A stretch of 64,000 nucleotides of DNA from Volvox africanus (Eukaryota > Chlorophyta > Chlorophyceae > Chlamydomonadales > Volvocaceae), in assembly GCA_030268105.1 (NCBI GenBank), contig BSDZ01000079.1, forward strand, positions 992,001-1,056,000, read 5' to 3'. The notes under the pieces are model-generated. The model did not search any database. It was not told the origin of the DNA and saw only the letters and a list, made by a program, of their open reading frames with translations. Of the stretch, positions 33,075 to 45,300 are shown piece after piece (within the stretch, counting starts at the first letter, position 1; the number at the start of each line of letters is the position of its first letter). Made by a program: the position numbers and the translations under genes.

Positions 33075-36000
33075 CTGCAGCGCAATCCGGGCGCATTGCC
33101 GCATTGACAGCCTTCCGCTGGGCGAGTGCACGACCTGTCCCAGGGTCCCGTTGCCCACAAACTCGGTGACGATCCCCACGACTGGATCCGACACACCCGT
33201 CGCGGCGCCGCCGTTGCAGTCGCCCGTGATGTCCCCGGCTGGCGGGCTGGTGACCACACCGAGCATGCGGACGATATTCGGGTGGTTGAGGTTGGCCAGA
33301 ATGTCGGCCTCAACAAGGAACGCATCCGAGTGCTTGGCGATGTGCTCCGGCTGCGCGGGACGGAGAAGGGCAGTTCTGAACAAACTGAGCAACGCGCTTC
33401 CAATATCCATACGCCGATTGGGAACCAGTCAGTACAGGTGAGAAGCGCTTTCTCCCTCCCCAGGCTAGAGAAGCAGTGGAAGTATCAGGTGCCGAGGATT
33501 TGTAATGCGCGGATAGGGCCCTCACATTTTACTTACTTGCTCTGTCAGGCGCACGCCATAACCTGACAAAGAAGCGCGCACAATTCCACACCAGTCCGTA
33601 CACTCTGGTGTCCTTCATGCAACGTTACACTCGCCTACCACCCAGCCTACGCACGCAGGGCGCTCCGAAACACCCACCTTGATCCACTTGATGGCCACGT
33701 CGCCGTATGGGAATACATCCGCCCTTGAGACTTGTCCGAACCTGAGGGGCAAGGCAAGGCCCAGCCGAAGGCCAAACTTATTTAGGCTCACAACATTCGC
33801 AGGCACGCAGCAACAGCAGCTGTACGTCGCAGCTGCACAGCAGTGAGTGCAGTGACTGCCGATCCTCAGTAAAAAGGGATAACCAAGGGTGCTAAGCCAG
33901 GGGCACACATAGGGGCACGCGCCCTCATGGCGCCGTCTCATCACTTACGCGCCCTCGCCGATCTTCTCCTCGTTGGACACCTCCGTCTTGCGGACCTTCA
34001 CCACGCCGCGCAGTGGAGAGCACTGCGCCACCGCACCAATATGGGTCGCGTCCGCTCCAGGACCTCCAGCGACCAGGCCCACGCCCATCGCCGGCGCCCT
34101 GGCCGGGGAGAAGGAGTCGCCCAGTACCAACGGATTGCCGGCGGTGCCTGGCGCCGTGCTGATAAACGATTCGTTGTCCCCAGACAACGTAATAAGCGAG
34201 GGCACCGGCGGCAAGCCGCAGACCCTGCTGACCTCGCCGCTGGTTTCCCCGAAGGCCCTCAGCGGCAGCGGCGGTGCGGCCGGTGCGGCCGGAGCGGCTG
34301 GGGTGGCCGGTGACAGCAGCACCTCATACAACCTGGGCAATGTGCGGCCAATCGTGTCGCTGTCCAGCACCGCCACGGCCGCAGCTACCGCCACCTCGGC
34401 GCATGAGCAGCTCTTCTTTGCAGTCCACTGCTCTTGTACCAAGATTGCTTGCAGCTGTAGGATGATCTCCCTGAAGCTGGGCCTGTTGTCTGGGTTCGGA
34501 TCCATGCACGTCTCCACCAGCGACCGCCATTCAGGATCGCATGTGGAAGGGATGGGCAGGTGCAGGGTCCCGGACTCGAGCCCCATCAGGATCTCGTGGT
34601 TGCTCAGCCGCATAAACGGCTCCTCCCCCGTGTGCAGCTGCCACAGGGTGACGCCCATCGAATAGACGTCAACCTTCTCCGACACCTCACCGTTGCCAAA
34701 AAACACCTCGGGGGCCATGTACGGCAGCGTCCCGCGCGGCGTAGGACAGGAGACGTACTTGCCGTGCTTGCGCTTGCTCAGCCCGAAGTCCGCAATCTGT
34801 GAGATGTCGTGAAGCCAGTGGCGGTGGGGGTGAGTTGGTGGCGGCAGCTGTGAGACGGCGATGATTCACGGGAAACGCACACAGAAGCATACACGGACAC
34901 GAACGCAGCTGCCAGATTCAGACGAAACCCTAACACGACCAGACGACACCATGTCACTGCGGGGCCTTCCGGCCCATTACCACTCCTCCACACACACACA
35001 CACAGTCTTGCTCGGGTAGCTGACCTTGGCAACCATGTTCTCCCCCTCTCCTTGGATGAGCACGTTTTCGGGCTTCAAGTCGAAATGCACAATGGCGGGC
35101 GACTGCGAGTGGAGATAGGCCATCCCCACGGCCACCTGCGTGAGGGGAAGGCACACATGCACACAAGTCAGGGAGCAGCGCGCCGAGCCAGGCTCGACCC
35201 GTACAGATGTAACAAGGCACCCTGCAGTAATGGAGGCGGGAGGGGCTTGGAGGGCGGCCGATAACGACTATCCGCCAATTGGGGAACTGCTGGGGGCGGG
35301 TGGATCACATGATGATGTGAGGGTCATGTGGGCCCAACAGATGACTCGCACGTAACACAGACCCAGACAACCTACACCGCCTAGAAGAAGGGCCTCACGC
35401 CAACCCTGACATCCCCCCCCCGCGCCTACTCGGAGAAGTGGAGGAACTGGCAACCTCGCTTACCTGCAGCGCAATCCGGGCGCATTGCCGCATTGACAGC
35501 CTTCCGCTGGGCGAGCGCACGACCTGTCCCAGGGTCCCGTTGCCCACAAACTCGGTGACGATCCCCACGACTGGATCCGACACACCCGTCGCGGCGCCGC
35601 CGTTGCAGTCGCCCGTGGTGTCCCCGGCTGGCGGGCTGGTGACCACACCGAGCATGCGGACGATATTCGGGTGGTTGAGGTTGGCCAGAATGTCGGCCTC
35701 AACAAGGAACGCATCCGAGTGCTTGGCGATGTGCTCCGGCTGCGCGGGACGGAGAAGGGCAGTTCTGAACAAACTGAGCAACGCGCTTCCAGTATCCATA
35801 CGCCGATTGGGAACCAGTCAGTACGGGTGAGAAGCGCTTTCTCCCTCCCCAAGCTAGAGAAGCAGTGGAAGTATCAGGTGCCGAGGATTTGTAATACGCG
35901 GATAGGGCCCTCACATTTTACTTACTTGCTCTGTCAGGCGCACGCCATAACCTGACAAAGAAGCGCGCACAATTCCACACCAGTCCGTACACTCTGGTGT

Positions 36001-37227
36001 CCTTCATGCAACGTTACACTCGCCTACCACCCAGCCTACGCACGCAGGGCGCTCCGAAACACCCACCTTGATCCACTTGATGGCCACGTCGCCGTATGGG
36101 AATACATCCGCCCTTGAGACTTGTCCGAACCTGAGGGCCAAGGCAAGGCCCAGCCGAAGGCCAAACTTATTTAGGCTCACAACATTCGCAGGCACGCAGC
36201 AACAGCAGCTGTACGTCGCAGCTGCACAGCAGTGAGTGCAGTGACTGCCGATCCTCAGTAAAAAGGGATAACCAAGGGTACTAAGCCAGGGGCACACATA
36301 GGGGCACGCGCCCTCATGGCGCCGTCTCATCACTTACGCGCCCTCGCCGATCTTCTCCTCGTTGGACACCTCCGTCTTGCGGACCTTCACCACGCCGCGC
36401 AGTGGAGAGCACTGCGCCACCGCACCAATATGGGTCGCGTCCGCTCCAGGACCTCCAGCGACCAGGCCCACGCCCATCGCCGGCGCCCTGGCCGGGGAGA
36501 AGGAGTCGCCCAGTACCAACGGATTGCCGGCGGTGCCTGGCGCCGTGCTGATAAACGATTCGTTGTCCCCAGACAACGTAATAAGCGAGGGCACCGGCGG
36601 CAAGCCGCAGACCCTGCTGACCTCGTCGCTGGTTTCCCCGAAGGCGCTCATGTACGGGGGAAGAAAGTCAGCTCCCCAAGGTAACTGCTCTAACCGCCGT
36701 GAGACACCGCCAGCGCACGCGCGAGGGGCACCTAAGGGCCCTTCCACCGTATGCTCGCTGCTCACGGATACATCCAGTGCACGAAGGGCCGAACCAAGTT
36801 TGACGTGCGACGATGTGGCGGTGCAGCTGCAATGAGAACGCACGGAAGGAGGGATCACTTTTACCGATCTGGAAATCAGAGAGGAACAAGAGAATATACT
36901 GACGTCGACAGACGTGATATCAAATGAACAGGCAACTGCAAAGTGAAGGAGGGACTCGAGCGATCGCAAAAGCCCAGCGGGTCAAACTGACCTGGAGTGG
37001 CTTTCATCAGCGTCCAAACTGAACTGAGCGGAGCAGATGCTACGCCGCCTGAGGCTGTGCTCAAGGGCGCTGGCCCGATCGCTTAGTTCGTAAGGGTCGC
37101 TCCAGTCGTCGCTCCACTTTGGGCCGAACTCTGAGGCGCACGCCACGGGCTGGCAGCTGCAACCAAGTTGACCATAATGTGCAGCGAAGTTTGTGCGGCG
37201 GTCAACCAGCCATCGATAAGCCGTCGT
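33075..37227 (-). CDS. TKL-type protein kinase gene, second domain truncated (unit 4)
   Basis: Exons: 36992..37227, 36338..36868, 36067..36130, 35464..35739, 35025..35135, 33949..34796, 33678..33741 and 33075..33350. It carries the GQVVHSPSG allele in domain 2 and seems the same as the unit 3 copy. The downstream retrotransposon lies outside this gene. Confidence 0.75.
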
Positions 37228-37351
37228 TCATAGTGGGAATGTAGACAACCCAAAACAAACGCCCACTAATTCACTACGTCATACAACTCAAGCAAGTCGG
37301 AATCGCTAAGACACGAGTGTCGCATGTCATACAACCGCTTTCAACCATCTC

Positions 37352-37397
37352 TGTGTATGTGTATGCGTATGTGTATGTGTATGTGTATGTGTATGTG
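37352..37397. repeat. GTATGT microsatellite, unit 4
   Basis: Same length as the unit 2 copy. Confidence 0.9.
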
Positions 37398-37783
37398 CTC
37401 AAATCATTGAATGCGGAGGAAGCTTTGAGCTCATACATAAGCTCTTTGCTGGGGCTAAAAAAGTTGGTTTATAAGATAAATACGAGAATCAATATTTTTT
37501 GGGATGAAATACAATATTCGTTGCGTTCTTTTAGTATTATCAGTGAAGATTGAGTGATCCATTGGGATACTGAGGGGATTTACAGTCCTTTATACATTTT
37601 TATTTTGATATATCATAAATGACAAATAGGACATTTAAAACATTGAGGTTTCCTGGCTATGCAAATATATCTTCCATGTAATATTAGCCAGTGATGGGCA
37701 TGGATTAACCATATATTTGGACTTTGCCTTAATATCCTTGTCCTTTTCTATTTTTTCATTCTTCATATTTTTGAATTGTAAGC

Positions 37784-38426
37784 TTACTTAAGAACTTGCA
37801 GCAGCGTGGCACGTATCAGATTTCCTAACCTGGACAAGTGTTCAGCGCCCATCCATTCGTCGCCGTCATCCAGTTGTAAGCGTGCAAAAAGCCTTGTAAG
37901 GTCCTGAACATACCAAACACAAAAAGGAGTGAACATGTTGCAAAATATTAAAATTCGTCACTTGAATGTCCACCTGGAACGCACCAACCTCAGTGAAAAC
38001 TTCACAATTGCCCAGTTAAACGCGTGTGATGGTCTTGTCTACGAGATCCAAATTACTGATGCCCATCGGCCCGAAAAATGCCCCTACCTCTGACAATCGC
38101 TGCGCCACGTTCCCCGCCGAAAGTGATGCCGGCTTTGTGGACACCTGTTTAACCAGCAAGGAGTTGATAAAGTATAGGTGCTGCTCATTTTCCTCGAACT
38201 AAAGAACAGCAAACTTCGGTCCAGCTTCCAGCCGCACCTTCCGACCTTCCTCGCGTCCGCTCATGTCCCGCACTGCTTGGGACTTCCAAAGAATCCCTAC
38301 ACCTCGCCGCTTCCATTTGGGTTCATTGAAGCGATTCTCTCGACCATTTCCAACATGTCGTTGAAAAGATCCAGAGGCAGGTCGGTGCAGACCCATGTTT
38401 GCTTGCGCTTGCTCGTTGCCAGTATA
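37784..38426 (-). pseudogene. 3' exons of an unrecognised gene (unit 4)
   Basis: Exons 38303..38426, 38088..38180 and 37784..37903, with the same intron variant as unit 3. Confidence 0.55.
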
Positions 38427-39860
38427 CTATATCAGCACTGCACTGTATGCAGAATTGCTAGCTGGAGTGAGCGAGTGGAGCTAAGTGAAATATGGATAAT
38501 GTATTGGTGTATAAATACATCGTAGCAAACGCGATTCCGTACTGGCGATGTGACTTTCACGGCGGCGACGGTTGCGGTTGTCCACCTGCCATTTGCTCCA
38601 TATCGGGGGGAATCCCCTTCTTTCCCCCTGCTCTAAAACGCTAAACCTCAATTCTTTAATACTCAAATTGTATTACCTTTCACGAGTATTTCCCCAATCT
38701 ATATTGAATATAACTCAATCTAACATGGTAGATTATGATAATGATAATGATTTGAAAAGAGTTTTGGGTCTTCGATTCTTTTCCTTTTTGCGTGGACCTT
38801 AGTGGCACCTATCCCGCGCATCCGTGTGTGCATTGCTGCATACCCCGTGAAACGAAAGATATACTTACTTAGCTTACGTAGGCTTGGAGGTTGTGCACTT
38901 TATGTATTTAAAGAGATTTCTTGCTATTTGGGAACGTTTGGCCTCCAAGGATGCTAGCTGTGTAGACAGACCATGTAGCCAGATCCAAAGCTCGAGTCAT
39001 TTTGCAGAGGTCGCACGTCAGATATAAAATATTTTCGCCAGTCATCAGTCGGTTAGGAATGAAATCCCGCGTACAGCTGGTCATAACGCATAGGGGGACT
39101 TACTGGGACGCCTTGCGCTGGTTTTTGAACCCCGCTTGGCTCCACCCATTGAAACGTTATAGGCAGGCATTCTACCTTGAAAGCTGAAAAGCTTTTATTT
39201 ATGGACGTGATGTGAATTTTCTTGTCCCTTGCGGTTGGGTGCCGGACTCTTGGGACCGCTACTAATCACGAAAACGTAGGGGCTACCGTTCATCACCCAG
39301 GCTGGTCCGCAGCGCCCCCGTCTTGACAAAAGAAGGAGGGAAGGAGGGAAGGAGGGAAAGGAGCGCAGATGGGAAACGTCCTCCTGTCGCAGGGCTCGGT
39401 TTACGAGGTACACATCAGGCGCACTTGACCTCAGTAAAATCATGTTACATGCAGCTTGCAGATCGAAATCACCGCGTCCTGGATCCCACAGACCCGTGGG
39501 TCCTGACGATCGTGATCAAGATGTGCTATATCGCACGCCCGCATAGCTTTAGCCTCTGCGAACATGATGTTTGACATGCAGCGTGCAACAAAGGAAGCCC
39601 TGGACAAGGCACTGTCAACTTAAAGGATTGAGAGCTGGGAGCTTATGTTGAACGATGTAAAGCTCTGGATTGAACGATACACTTTCCCCCCACACAACTT
39701 CCCCCGCCCCGCCAGCTGTGTGGGTCACTGCGTGAGACAAATGATTTCCAAATCCTCTTCCCCTCCATCCCGTCCGTACTTTCCTTTTTTACCTGTGACC
39801 AGGTCCGCAGTCACTCCCCTTCCCTGCTCGTGCTCTCCTCCTCCTGTGACTTGCCACATC

Positions 39861-39937
39861 CCTCATGCCTCATGCCTCATGCCTCATGCCTTATGCCTCA
39901 TGCCTCGTGCCTCATGCCTCGTGCCTCATGCCTCGTG
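39861..39937. repeat. CCTCATG heptamer array, unit 4
   Basis: Eleven copies with the same order of variants as in unit 1. Confidence 0.95.
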
Positions 39938-39959
39938 TGTCTTCATCTTCTTTTCCCAG

Positions 39960-41618
39960 AGCCACTGCTGTGGGGTATCTGACGTCATGCTTCTCAGTCG
40001 GCATGCTGGCGGGGCCCCTCATCGGCGGCTACCTCGCCGTCAAGACTGCCCTGTGGACATGCATCGCACTCACCGCCGTCACGTGGATTTATCTCGTGGC
40101 GGTTGTCCCGGAATGCGCGCCGGGGCCGCTGGCCACCTCCGCCACTGACCGACAGCGCAATACCCGTGGGATGTGGCCAGGGTAGTCCGCTTGGGGTGGC
40201 AGACGGCGGCGTCAGGAGGCGAGCAGGGAGGGAGGTGGAACAAGAGGAGGACGAGCAGGAGCGCTTAGTGACGGCGAAGACGGAAGCGCTAGCGGCCGCG
40301 GAGGTGGTGTCGTTGATTTCGTCGCAAAGCCGCTTGATGAGCGGCGGCTCGGCGCCATCGGCGGCTGCCGACGCGGACGCTGGCGTACCTGGCGCATGCG
40401 CGGTGTACGGCACTGCGTGTTGTCCCCACACCCGGGTGAGCACTTGCGCCGGAAGCGATGGCAATCAGGAGGAGACGATGTTGCCGTATTGTCGCCGGCC
40501 CCGGCGCAGCAGCGCAGGTGGAGGCGGCGGCAGTGGCGGTCACGGCGGCGGCAGCGGCGGTCACGGCGGCGGCAGCGGCGGTCACGGCAACGGCGGCGGC
40601 GGTCACGGCAACGGCGGCGGCAGCGGCGGTCACGGCAACGGCGGCGGCGGTCACGGCAACGGCGGCGGCGGTCACGGCAACGGCGGCGGCAGTAACAGGC
40701 TATTGGGTCTTTCCACCGCCTGGTCGGTGATTCGGCATTCATCTTTCTACCGCCGTATCGCCGCCATTTGGGTTGTGGTGGCAATGACGTGGGAAGGTGC
40801 TGGGGAATTACTAATGCAGTACCTGCAGTTCAAGCTGGGATTCAACACCTTAGATCAGGTACGGCCCATTAAAGTGCGCGCGTGCGTGTGTGTGTGTTTT
40901 CATGTTATGCATCGCGGGGGCGAAGGGAGGGTGTGGGAAGGGGGGCGAGGGAGGGCACGGGGGCGGGGTAAGGGGCAAGGGGGAACCGAGCGGATGTGCA
41001 GTACAATTAGAAACAGAACCAGAGACCAACCGATTGTACCAGATTAACCGCGTTGTCGTATAAGAACGTCAGTTATTGTGTTTCAATATTTTATAAAGTC
41101 TCCTTGTTGGTCTTTCTGCATTCGCATTCGCATTCGTATTCCAGAAGAGATGTTTCCTTCTGCCTGTCTGCCTTCCTTCGTCCACGTAAGGCCCACGTGC
41201 TAACAGTCCTCGCGTCCGGGGGCCTGGTGGTCAAGTTGGGCCTCCTGTCCCTGATGGTTCGTTGGATGGGATAATGGCGGTTGTTGGCATTCGGTTTGGC
41301 AGCTTACGCGGCGGAGTGTGTGGCGCTGGCGGCCATTGTTTTTTATGTTTATAAGGTTTAAACGGGACGGGAGGGAAGGGAAGGTGAGGGGAGGGGAGGG
41401 GAGGGAAGGGGAGGGGAGGGGAGGGGAAGAGGGGATCGCGAGCCGGGTCAGTATCCAAGTAAGGTTACCCAACCCACACGGACTCATCAGGCATGTGGCT
41501 TGTCGGAGGGATTATCGCTGTGTTATGTAACTTCAGCGGTTTAACAGTTGGGTCGTTGCTGGTTGGCCGTTGGCTTGGTTTCCTGAAAGATTGCTTCAAC
41601 CTTCGCGTGGCTGTGTAG
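39960..41618 (+). pseudogene. MFS transporter fragment, HIAT1-like (unit 4)
   Basis: Exon 39960..40858, then the TM8-9 region 41191..41355 with TAA at 41272..41274. The retrotransposon begins 238 bp past this fragment. Confidence 0.6.
40517..40690. repeat. GGN / 21-bp Gly-rich repeat, unit 4
   Basis: Same length and order as unit 1. Confidence 0.92.
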
Positions 41619-41851
41619 CGCAGATTGGCATCGGAAGCCGCACTTGGTGGTTCAGGCAGTTGACTGGATTTCCCCAACGATGGGACTCAGGAAACCGGTG
41701 CTGCTGAAGGAACCTTTACGTTGAAACCCTTTTTATGTGCTGCCAGTCTTTTCTTATTGTTTTTTCGCTGATTTTTGGCATGTTTGCTGCAAGTTTTACA
41801 TAACGACTTCTAAAACCCTAATACAAATTGTATTGCAGTCAAAGTAACAAT

Positions 41852-41856
41852 CCCTG
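41852..41856. repeat. Target-site duplication, left
   Basis: CCCTG directly before the left LTR; single copy in the empty sites of other units. Confidence 0.95.
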
Positions 41857-42271
41857 TGTTGTATATGGTACCCACGAAGGGTGGTATCAAAAGATACCGG
41901 TTGTTGTGCCAGAGCCCGATTAAGTAGAGCCGCCGACTAGGTCGTACTTGAGAGGCCTCGAACCGGGCGTGACCTTCAGAAGTCACCACTACAACCGGAG
42001 ATTCAGTGAACCAGGAACCAGATGTTCCACCATTTACCATTCAGGCGGTAAATGGCCCATTCCATACAGGTTATGGAGTAACCGACAGGTTCGGATGTTT
42101 CAGGAAGTCGGTTAGTATTGGTCGTCGACAGCCGAGACCAAATCCACAAATCGAATGCCAGATGGAAACATGAAACAGTTAATATGATAATTAAATATAT
42201 TATATTATAAAATAATAAACAGATAATTATTATATCTTAATGAATTACCGAAATGCATTAAGGATACAACA
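41857..42271 (-). repeat. 3' LTR (in element orientation)
   Basis: 415 bp, same sequence as 48596..49010 by direct reading. It contains perfect stem-loops: GGTATC-AAAA-GATACC at 41883..41898, GGAAC-CAGAT-GTTCC at 42014..42028, and CCATTTACC with GGTAAATGG around an 8-nt loop at 42030..42055. Confidence 0.96.
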
Positions 42272-42285
42272 ATTGTTCCCCCTCT
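42272..42285 (-). other. Polypurine tract
   Basis: The coding strand reads AGAGGGGGAACAAT directly before the 3' LTR, the expected site for plus-strand priming. Confidence 0.8.
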
Positions 42286-42340
42286 AGATGCAGCGTCCCG
42301 ATGCATAAGAAGAGAGCAGACAGGTTGAAGTAGGACAGCG

Positions 42341-45300
42341 TCAGAGAGGTCCGTCCTTAGACTGTGCCCGCAGCCTAGCTTCATCAAGCAGGGGTTTCAT
42401 GTCAGGGGTGAAGTTACGTGCCGGTTCCCAGCTATTGTGCTCAGATGAATACCCAGACCATTTAACCAGGTACTCATGCACATTGCGCTTACGCCTGCCC
42501 TTGCCAACGCGTCGTGCACGGTAATCTAGGATACGTTCGACAGCATACAGGGTCTGCTTGCCCGATAACCAGGTAGAGGGATTAGCTTCCGTAACAGGAG
42601 GGATGTTATCGTTAGCCTCAGGCAGAGTACCCCGATATGGACGTACGAGAGATACATGAAATGTGGGATGAATGCGTAGGTCAGATGGGAGTTGTAACTC
42701 TACAGCCACCGACCCTACCATGCGTACGACAGGATAAGGCCCCACAAAGCGCGGTAATAACTTGCGAGACCCATCAGCCAGGGAACGAAGGTTCTTCGTG
42801 CTCAACATAACCAGCTGGCCCTTGGTGAACGTGACGTCCTTTTTGGACTTGTTATAATAGTCCATAGCCCGTTGCTGTGCAGCTTCCAGGCAAGCTTTAG
42901 CGTCAGTTAGTCGGGACACGAAAGACTTAGCAAACGTTTTTGCAGCTGGAACATTTACGTCCAACTCCCGCCAAACAGGCAAAGCAGGGTTAAAACCGTA
43001 ATTCAGGAAAAACGGACTATTACCAACGGACCGGTTAGTAGCGTTATTAATGGCAAACTCAGCAGCGGCTAGGTAGGTATCCCATGCAGTAGGGGTGCGT
43101 CCTGCAAAGTTACGGAGCATATCACCCAGGGCACGGTTAACACGCTCTGTTTGCCCATCAGATTGGGGGTGGTAGGCGGTGGACAGGTTCACCCGCATTC
43201 CTACCAGAGTCCCCAGGGCGCCCCAAAACTTACTTGCAAATTGAGTGCCGCGGTCAGATACCACGGACTTGGGGACCCCATGCAAACGTACCACATTGTC
43301 GAAAAATAGACGGGCCGTTTGCTCAGCTGTGCAGGATGATGTCGTGGGGGCCAGGTGGACCATCTTGGTGAAACGGTCGACCAGGACCAGCACGGCATCG
43401 TATCCTCCCTCAGTTTTGGGCAGCGCAACAATAAAGTCCATAGAGACGCTTTCCCACGGAGCGTCAGGAATAGGAAGAGGTTGGAGATGCCCATGTGCTT
43501 TACCAGACTGGGCCTTATTGCGCTGGCACAGGTCGCAACAGAGGACATAATTTTCGGTGTCCTTAGCCATGCGGGGCCACCAGAATTGACGCCGCAAAAG
43601 CTCTAGTAACCGCGTGCAGCCAGGATGCCCAGCAAGAGGGCCGTCATGAAAACGTGAGAGAAGTTCACGACGTAATGAATCGTCGTTAGGTACGACAATC
43701 TGACGGTGGGATCCTTCCGATCGAATCCATAAGCCATGCTCCTGTACCAAGTGCCCCGTGTTGTTGTGAATTGTGAACCACGGGTCGGCTGCATAAGCCT
43801 GTTTCAAGCGCTTGGTAAAATCGGAGGGCACGAAGTTAGGTTTTGCCTGAGACCTACTCCGTGTGCTTACCGCCAGAATGGCTGCATGCAGTGAGGGGTG
43901 CCTACTGAGAGCATCAGCTATGTTAAGTGAGCCGCTCAGGTACTCCCAATCAAAGTTAAACCGTGCCAGGTATTCCATCCAGCGGGCCTGGCGTCGGTTA
44001 AGGGAGGGCACACCTTGCAGAAACGTAAGGGGTTTGTGATCAGTCTTGAGGGCAAAAGGCCGGCCCTCAAGGTAACATCGCCATTCCTTCAAGGCATGTA
44101 GGACCGCCAGAAATTCCTGTTCCCCAGTGGTATAACGGGTTTCAGCCCCCGAAAACTTCTTACTCGTGTATGCAATGGGGCGTCCCTGCTGCAACAGAAC
44201 TGCCCCCGTCCCATGTATAGATGCATCAGTTATGACCTCTACACGGAACGGCAATGAGTAGTCAGGGAAGTGCAGGAGAATATCATCAGAGATAGCACGC
44301 TTCAAAGCATCAAAAGCTTCTTGGCATGCGGGGGTCCAGGCCTCAGGTGAAGAGAAGGCTCCCTTACGTGTGAGGTTTGTTAGCGGTGCCGCAATGACTG
44401 AGTAGCGCTCTATGAACTTACGAAAGTAGTTGGTCAGGCCCAAAAACTTACGCAGTTCCTGAAGGTTGGAGGGCACTGGCCAATCCCGAACAACAGCAGT
44501 TTTCCGGGGGTCCATCTGTATGCCACCCTGAGACACTATATGCCCCAGATACTCCACCTGTGGTTGTGCCCAGTGGCACTTAGAACGCTTAGCATACAGC
44601 TGCTCACGCCGCAGAACCTCAAAGACCAGGCGGAGGTGTTGTATGTGCTCCTCACGGGTCTTTGAAAACACCAGGATATCGTCCAGATAACAGATGACGA
44701 ATTTGTCGATGTATGGCCTGAAGATGCGGTCCATGACGGCTTGGAACGTTGCAGGGGCGTTCGTCAGTCCGAAACTAAGGACGGTATATTCAAAATGGCC
44801 AAACGGCGTACGGAAAGCCGTTTTAGGGATGTCAGATTCTGCTATACGAATCTGATTATACCCCTGCTGGAGGTCAATAGAGCTAAAGAATGCAGAATCT
44901 TTTAGCTTATCCAGCAGATCATCGACACGTGGGAGGGGGTAACGGTTCTTAACTGTTGCGGCATTTAACCCCCTATAGTCAATGCACATTCTCAGAGTCC
45001 CATCCTTCTTTCCCACAAACAGAATAGGGGCGGAGTATGGGGATGTGCTTGGCCGTATCATACCTTTTTTTAGCAGCTCAGTAACCTGTCGTTTGACCTC
45101 GTCCAGCTCCAAGGGGCTTAGCCGATACATGGGGCGGGAAACGGGTACTGCACCAGGCACCAAAGGTATGGTGTGATCCACAGGCCGCATTGGAGGCTTA
45201 CCAGGGACCTCCTGGAATATATCTGCATATTCCTGTAACAGGGCCTCAAGCTCAGGGTCAGTGGCATCAGCTGGGATAGAAGTTGCATTCAGGTGCAACT

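Noticed and set aside
43201..43606. Short frames on both strands inside pol
   Set aside because: Shadow frames of the integrase coding region.
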